Of a stretch of DNA of 10,180 bases, positions 6,178-10,180 are shown in pieces. The stretch covers positions 1 through 10,180 of the forward strand of contig JAFWZH010000336.1 in assembly GCA_017522515.1 (NCBI GenBank), written 5' to 3'. The translations under genes were made by a program, and so were the position numbers. The notes beneath the pieces are model-generated. The model saw only the letters and a list, made by a program, of their open reading frames with translations. It ran no database searches and was not told where the DNA came from. Within the stretch, counting starts at the first letter, position 1; every line of letters begins with the position of its first letter. Source of the stretch: Clostridia bacterium. GTDB lineage: Bacteria; Bacillota_A; Clostridia; UBA1212; UBA1255.

Positions 6178-6408
6178 AAAGATATGATTATTTCATTGCC
6201 GAACTTCTTGTATAAAATAGAGTTAAATGACAGAGATAAAAAGCTATTATGGGAGTCTTTTAGAAAAAACAAGAAGCTTCTTAAATCTATGGAAGTTTCA
6301 AAGAAGCAATTTAAGGCTCATAGATATGAACCAAGAGAGATTGTGGTGGAGAAGGTCATCCCCCTCTACGTCAAGAGATTTGAAAAGATGAGGGATCTGC
6401 CGGATTGA
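6133..6408 (+). pseudogene. C-terminal fragment of an unrecognised protein
   Basis: The + frame ending with TGA at 6406-6408 reads like real protein: charged, helical, with segments such as DRDKKLLWESFRKNKKLLK and VIPLYVKRFEKMRDLPD. I do not recognise the family. An ATG at 6184 would give 74 residues but has no clear ribosome site. Upstream of about 6130 the frame runs antisense to the WYL remnant and loses protein character. The simplest reading is a gene that lost its 5' part at a rearrangement. A small intact gene starting at 6184 is the alternative. Confidence 0.4.
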
Positions 6409-6497
6409 TTTAGATGAAGAATCTTGATTGATTCGGCTTATTTCATTTCCACTAAGCTATGCTTGAAAATACATCTTGTTTTTATGTAAAATCACTA

Positions 6498-6526
6498 TTG
6501 ACTTTTTAGTGTTTATGTGATATAAT
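6498..6526 (+). promoter_or_regulatory. Strong sigma-70/sigma-A promoter
   Basis: TTGACT (6498-6503), exactly 17 bp, then TATAAT (6521-6526). One mismatch to consensus with ideal spacing. Transcription would start near 6532-6534, giving a leader of about 75 nt before the ATG at 6610. Confidence 0.85.
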
Positions 6527-6531
6527 TACAT

Positions 6532-6545
6532 TGTTTTCGAAAACA
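6532..6545. promoter_or_regulatory. Palindromic operator candidate at the transcription start
   Basis: TGTTTTCGAAAACA is a perfect 14-bp palindrome beginning five bases after the -10 box, where a bound repressor would block transcription. It faintly resembles the CodY box (AATTTTCWGAAAATT) but differs at the centre. The cognate regulator is not identifiable in the window. Confidence 0.5.
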
Positions 6546-6597
6546 TTTAACTTCACTGCAATTTTAATCTGCAACACTTCAATTTTATTTTTAACTT

Positions 6598-6621
6598 AAG
6601 GAGTACACGATGAAAAATTAA
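6598..6621 (+). promoter_or_regulatory. Good ribosome site and ATG followed by an in-frame stop
   Basis: AAGGAG (6598-6603) lies six bases before ATG 6610, ideal spacing. The frame reads ATG AAA AAT TAA, so translation ends after three codons. The same frame continues ACG AGA AGA ATG into the signal peptide of the next gene. The next in-frame ATG (6631) is 27 nt from the ribosome site, and the basic residues of a normal signal-peptide start (K, R, R) lie before it. Confidence 0.8.
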
Positions 6622-6630
6622 ACGAGAAGA

Positions 6631-7026
6631 ATGACTGTATTGTTTAGCGCATTAGTATTGACATGTGCTACTATGAGCACTTTTTCCGCAAGCGCAGCAA
6701 CTTGGACTAACGCTTCTACTACAGCCAAAGAACAGGGAAAGGATTCCTTCAAAAAAAAGTGGTCTAAGACCATTACTTTAGATTTTCCAGAACTAGAGAA
6801 TGTCGGAGAGCTCACAATGACAATTGGCTATGACACTTGGTGTACAAATGAGGATTATGTAAAAAATTGCTGGGCTCCGACCGGTTGGCGTCACTATGGT
6901 AAAGTTAAGAACAGTAATGGCTCTACCGAAAGTACAAAAACCACAAAAGGTGGTTTTAATTCCGATAAAGCTGATGTCAAGCATACAGGATCGACTGTAA
7001 CTTATTATGGTTATCTCGAGGTTTAA
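6631..7026 (+). CDS. Small secreted protein, candidate bacteriocin precursor (lactococcin 972-like locus), start disrupted
   Basis: 131 residues from ATG 6631; the ancestral start was almost certainly ATG 6610, now followed by TAA as codon 4. A hydrophobic signal segment (residues 3-18) ends in SASAA, with likely cleavage after A22 and a mature part of about 109 residues. The mature part is rich in T, S, K, G and aromatic residues, has two cysteines close together (in WCTNEDYVKNCW) and ends TVTYYGYLEV. I do not see clear identity to lactococcin 972 (66-residue mature peptide); the assignment rests on size, secretion and the transporter genes that follow. If only ATG 6631 is used, the signal peptide lacks its basic N-terminus and export may suffer. 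The gene may be silent, or kept going by re-initiation after the three-codon frame. Confidence 0.65.
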   Translation: MTVLFSALVLTCATMSTFSASAATWTNASTTAKEQGKDSFKKKWSKTITLDFPELENVGELTMTIGYDTWCTNEDYVKNCWAPTGWRHYGKVKNSNGSTESTKTTKGGFNSDKADVKHTGSTVTYYGYLEV

Positions 7027-7082
7027 TAAACCTATATAGACAATAAGAATCCGGGATGTATTACTGAACGGATTCTTTTTAT
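7019..7082 (+). terminator. Palindrome over the stop codon, then a terminator/attenuator
   Basis: AGGTTTA (7019-7025) and TAAACCT (7027-7033) form a perfect palindrome that includes the TAA stop. After it AAGAATCCG (7045-7053) pairs with CGGATTCTT (7069-7077), 15-nt loop, followed by TTTATT. This is a rho-independent terminator placed between the secreted protein and its membrane and export genes. No second promoter is obvious before 7098, so partial read-through would give much more peptide mRNA than transporter mRNA, as in many bacteriocin operons. Confidence 0.7.
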
Positions 7083-7097
7083 TGAATGGGTGATTTT

Positions 7098-7616
7098 ATG
7101 AAAAAAATGAAACTGATATGGAAAATTCTGATTGGCTTGTTGGCAGCGTTTCTTTTGTGGAATCTGGTCTGGTTTGGCTTTACACATATAAAATATGCCC
7201 CCTACAAAGAGGCGATCGGGTATGATGAACAGCGAGAATGCTGGTATTTTCGTGACGAAGACGATTATGTTTTCAGTGTCTCCCTACCAACCTATCTTAG
7301 TTTCACAGGGAATCTTTCCATCACACAGGTATTGCGTATTTCAAATGATGGAACAGTTTTAAATGAGAATACTTATGATATGATTATTTGGCCAAAGTTA
7401 AACGGTGAATATGAGTATGGTGTCTGCATCGGTACAAAATCGGAAAATGATCAAGGCATGATCAGTAATGAATTTATACTAGATTCGAAAATGCAATCAA
7501 CAGAGTATTTAACAGATGAGGAAGAAAAACTGCTAGCGGAAAATGCGGATCAGATTGCCGAAATATATCGTAAAGCAAAGGAAATGTGGCCGAATTTACC
7601 CCTTATTGAAGGATAA
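7098..7616 (+). CDS. Single-pass membrane protein of a bacteriocin-type locus
   Basis: 172 residues from ATG 7098, which has GGGTGA five bases upstream; ATG 7086 is in frame but lies before that site. The N-terminus is basic (MKKMK) and is followed by one hydrophobic helix at about 5-25. The remaining ~145 residues are acidic and soluble, with an EEEKLLAENADQIAEIYRKA helix-like stretch near the end, so probably outside the membrane. I do not recognise the family. Its position between the secreted peptide and the exporter suggests an immunity or accessory export role; nothing in the sequence proves it. The stop is four bases before the next ATG. Confidence 0.75.
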   Translation: MKKMKLIWKILIGLLAAFLLWNLVWFGFTHIKYAPYKEAIGYDEQRECWYFRDEDDYVFSVSLPTYLSFTGNLSITQVLRISNDGTVLNENTYDMIIWPKLNGEYEYGVCIGTKSENDQGMISNEFILDSKMQSTEYLTDEEEKLLAENADQIAEIYRKAKEMWPNLPLIEG

Positions 7617-7620
7617 AAGT

Positions 7621-9579
7621 ATGGAACGAATAAAACATATTGTTTTCTCATTGCTGATACTAATCGGTCTAACGATCCCCAGTGAGTTATATCAATCATA
7701 TGCAGGTTGTTTTTCCGATTTTTATGAAGTATCCTTTTATATTCCGCCGGACGGATCACGAGACGAGATGCTTGCGGATATTTCGGCAGCAGCAGAACAG
7801 AATTATGTTTCTGTGTTTGTGATGACGCAAACAGTGGAAGATCTGTTTACAAATAATATCACAGTTTATGGCGATGATATAGTGCGACAACACCTGGAGA
7901 CAGCGTACTTTCTTCAGGAAGGATGCTGTAAAAGTCTTTTTTCAGGCTCAACAACAATTCAATATTTCTCCTTATTTGATGTTCCGGACGAATTGATTGC
8001 AGGACGCGCACCGAAGTATTATCTGATCGGTGAATTTGAAGATATGGTACGGATGAAGGAGGAACTTGTAGATACCTATGCAGGGTCTTTCCCGAAAGTA
8101 GAAGATTATAGCATATTGGGTGAAATGAAATCCATTCAGCTTGCCCTTTGGATTATCCTTCTCCTCTTATTGTGCTTTGTTGCATTTTATGCGCTCGTCA
8201 CTGCACAGCGTGAGTTGATGGTACGCGTTTCTATGGGTGAACGTAGAATCATGCTTTATCTAGAACGTACCTTGAAAGATTTAGCTGTGTTGATCGGAAG
8301 TTATCTGATATATTCATGGATTCTTTCTCATTTTACCACAGTGTCTTTTTTATCCACTCAACGTCATTGGATGTTCATTGGCACAGTCGTCAGCGTTTCG
8401 CTCGTTAATGCCTATTTGTTCAGTTTTCGGGTACGTATGGCATTTCAGCATGCCGCAGGACAAAAAATCCTTACAACAGGAACGTATATCATCAAGGTAA
8501 TTGCCTGTTGTTTTTCTTTTCTGACATTAACGTTTGCATTTTCAACCATAACCGAATGCCTCTCTTTTTACAGTCAACGTTCGTTTTTTGAAGATAATAA
8601 AACCTGCCATTATGTTGAATTTTTGTTTCCCGGTGAATTCGAAAACGAAGAGCAGGTTGAAACCGATTTTCTCCATACCTATTATGAGAAGACTATTCTT
8701 TCTGATCCCTGCTATTCTTATATCGGTGATGCAGACCCAGACGGAAATTATGCCATTCTGATGAGTCATTCGATGCTGCCTTATCTGCGAAAATGGATTC
8801 CGTCGCTTAACGATGCCGAACTGACAACGGATGTATGTCTGCTTTACCCGAAGGGAACCCCCTTGACGGAGGAAGATCAAGAATCGCTCCTGTTATTTGC
8901 CGGCGGTTGTTATGGGTGCGATGCTGAAGCGCTTTCTGTACAATCCATCGTCTATCCAACAGGCTCAAAGGTAATAGAAATAGAACGCAACCATTTGAAC
9001 TATAGTGCATGGAAAGAAGATCCTGTTATCGTTCTGACAATGTGGGACGAACTCACACAATCCAGTGAAAATGATTATAACAGCTACAATTTCCGTACTT
9101 ACAATTTCATGGTTGATGCTCCAAAAGAAGCACTTGTTCAATTCGCACAAGCGTATGATTGCAAGGTAATTGTAACTAATTGTTACGAATATTTTCTCTT
9201 TTGCTGGAAAACGCTGAAACGCACACTGTATCTGAGCGTGTTGCTGATTGTAATGCTCTTTTGGCTAAATATTGCGATAAGTATCCTGCTCGTAAGGTTT
9301 ACTTATAAAAAAAATGCGATAGAGCTTGCTATCAAAAAGATAACTGGATATACCCGCACTGAACGAATGAAGCCAATCCTTTTAACCTCAGTAATTACAA
9401 TTTTCATCAGCTCACTATGTTGTGCAGTTGTAATATTACGAACAGACTTTTCGACTCCGTTGACAGTGTTGCTTTCTGCGCCTCTGATTGGTTTGTTAGA
9501 TTATTACGTTATTCGGGCTTGCTCCATTCGTTATGAAGCAGAGAATTTACAAAAAGTTCTGAAGGGAGGTAGCGTATGA
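7621..9579 (+). CDS. Bacteriocin-associated integral membrane protein (FtsX/MacB-like permease)
   Basis: 652 residues from ATG 7621, with AAGGAT seven bases upstream. One N-terminal hydrophobic helix (about 5-20), an extracellular domain (about 25-170), four helices between about 173 and 315, a second large outside domain (about 320-535), then three helices between about 540 and 640. Layout and length fit the bacteriocin-associated integral membrane proteins of lactococcin 972-type clusters (TIGR01654/DUF1430 type), which pair with a small ABC ATPase and are thought to give export or immunity. The short cytoplasmic segments after helices two and six (REL-V--SMGER, ELAIKKITGYTR) resemble FtsX-type coupling helices. 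The stop overlaps the next start by four bases (ATGA), so the two are translationally coupled partners. Confidence 0.82.
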   Translation: MERIKHIVFSLLILIGLTIPSELYQSYAGCFSDFYEVSFYIPPDGSRDEMLADISAAAEQNYVSVFVMTQTVEDLFTNNITVYGDDIVRQHLETAYFLQEGCCKSLFSGSTTIQYFSLFDVPDELIAGRAPKYYLIGEFEDMVRMKEELVDTYAGSFPKVEDYSILGEMKSIQLALWIILLLLLCFVAFYALVTAQRELMVRVSMGERRIMLYLERTLKDLAVLIGSYLIYSWILSHFTTVSFLSTQRHWMFIGTVVSVSLVNAYLFSFRVRMAFQHAAGQKILTTGTYIIKVIACCFSFLTLTFAFSTITECLSFYSQRSFFEDNKTCHYVEFLFPGEFENEEQVETDFLHTYYEKTILSDPCYSYIGDADPDGNYAILMSHSMLPYLRKWIPSLNDAELTTDVCLLYPKGTPLTEEDQESLLLFAGGCYGCDAEALSVQSIVYPTGSKVIEIERNHLNYSAWKEDPVIVLTMWDELTQSSENDYNSYNFRTYNFMVDAPKEALVQFAQAYDCKVIVTNCYEYFLFCWKTLKRTLYLSVLLIVMLFWLNIAISILLVRFTYKKNAIELAIKKITGYTRTERMKPILLTSVITIFISSLCCAVVILRTDFSTPLTVLLSAPLIGLLDYYVIRACSIRYEAENLQKVLKGGSV

Positions 9580-10180
9580 TTTCAGTTGAGCACATTTCAA
9601 AATCATTCGGGTCACATATTTTGTTTTCCGATTTGAGTATGAAGGTTGATGATGGCGATTTTTTGATTCTCAAGGGCGCAAGCGGCTGTGGAAAAACCAC
9701 TTTATTAAATATGATTGGCGGACTTGAACCTGTTACAACCGGACACATTTTTCTGGACGACAAGGATATATCTCTCTCGAAGAATCAACTTTGGCTATAT
9801 GGAGAACGACTCGGTTTTCTCTTTCAGAATTTTGCACTTGTCGAACATAAGACTGTAAGAGAGAATCTGAGCATGATCAAACCACGTTTTCGCTCCAATG
9901 TTACCATAGAGAAAGCGTTGGAACTGGTGGGGCTACCTGACAAAGAGAACCATAAGGTATATACATTATCCGGTGGCGAACAGCAACGTGTAGCGCTTGC
10001 TCGATTGATTTGTAAACGATGTGATGTGATTCTTGCTGATGAGCCAACCGGTTCGCTTGACCGTACCAATGCAGATAATATTATTTCTATTCTAAAAGAT
10101 CTGAATCAAAATGGGAAAACCGTGATTATGGTCACGCATGATCCACGCTATCAAACAATCGGTAATCGGTATATTGAACT
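9576..10180 (+). CDS. ABC transporter ATP-binding protein, lactococcin 972 group (cut by the window end)
   Basis: 201 residues are present before the window ends. All ATPase motifs are intact: Walker A G34-ASGCGK40-T41-T42, Q-loop Q84, signature L131-SGGEQQR138, Walker B VILADE with D155-E156, D-loop S160-L161-D162 and H-loop H188 in VTHD. The usual length of this short subfamily (about 205-225) means only a few residues are missing. It has no membrane part and must work with the permease encoded just before it; the ATGA overlap and a strong AGGGAGG site (9563-9569) support this. It belongs to the LolD/MacB-like class. Export of, or protection against, the secreted peptide is the likely role. 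Confidence 0.93.
   Translation, partial: MISVEHISKSFGSHILFSDLSMKVDDGDFLILKGASGCGKTTLLNMIGGLEPVTTGHIFLDDKDISLSKNQLWLYGERLGFLFQNFALVEHKTVRENLSMIKPRFRSNVTIEKALELVGLPDKENHKVYTLSGGEQQRVALARLICKRCDVILADEPTGSLDRTNADNIISILKDLNQNGKTVIMVTHDPRYQTIGNRYIE

Noticed and set aside
6532..6545. CodY box
   Set aside because: The palindrome has a CG centre and differs from the CodY consensus at several positions; reported only as an unassigned operator.
6658..6672. Lipoprotein lipobox around C12 of the secreted protein
   Set aside because: The residues VLTC do not fit the lipobox consensus (threonine at -1), while a normal signal-peptidase I site (SASAA) follows.
7543..7620. Upstream extension of the large membrane protein
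   Set aside because: It would overlap the preceding gene by over 70 bases; ATG 7621 has its own ribosome site and starts a normal membrane-insertion sequence.
1..10180. CRISPR array, tRNA or rRNA genes, intact transposase or integrase
   Set aside because: No regularly spaced repeats, no cloverleaf-like or rRNA-like sequence, and no reading frame with transposase or integrase motifs was seen on either strand.

Overview
The window looks like accessory DNA from a low-GC member of the Bacillota, most likely a gut-type clostridium (Ruminococcus/Lachnospiraceae-like). The grounds are strong AGGAG-type ribosome sites, AT-rich codon use, a WYL regulator remnant of a type common in these genomes, and a lactococcin-972-group bacteriocin transporter. 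I cannot name a species. All genes except the WYL remnant read on the + strand.

Region 1 (1-4886) is a four-gene operon: a radical SAM/SPASM maturase-like enzyme (60-1205), a YbaK/EbsC-fold protein (1337-1894), a SIR2-like presumptive NADase (1921-2784), and a STAND ATPase with NB-ARC, winged-helix-like and TPR parts (2802-4886). The last two pair a presumptive NAD-consuming effector with an NLR-like sensor, which is the logic of bacterial abortive-infection systems. With the radical SAM and YbaK-like genes the set matches no system I can name, and it is the best candidate here for something undescribed. The NB-ARC gene has no ribosome binding site. The SIR2 gene ends on an in-frame A_AAA_AAG slippery heptamer directly before its stop, and the -1 frame is open into the NB-ARC gene, so a SIR2-NB-ARC fusion of about 988 residues may be made.

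Region 2 (4887-5424) has no convincing gene. It holds three copies of GTTTCGTC and four strong inverted repeats, at least two of which look like + strand terminators, one at the probable end of the operon.

Region 3 (5425-6408) is decayed. A WYL-domain regulator on the - strand has two in-frame stops and no N-terminal DNA-binding part. It meets head-on a + strand fragment of unknown family, which suggests an old rearrangement junction near 6130.

Region 4 (6498-10180) is a bacteriocin-type locus: a near-consensus promoter with a 14-bp palindrome around its start site, a small secreted protein, a hairpin terminator/attenuator, a single-pass membrane protein, a large FtsX-like integral membrane protein, and an ABC ATPase that runs off the window. 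It resembles lactococcin 972 immunity/export clusters. The secreted-protein gene has a TAA as codon 4 after its well-placed ATG, so it may be silenced or depend on re-initiation.
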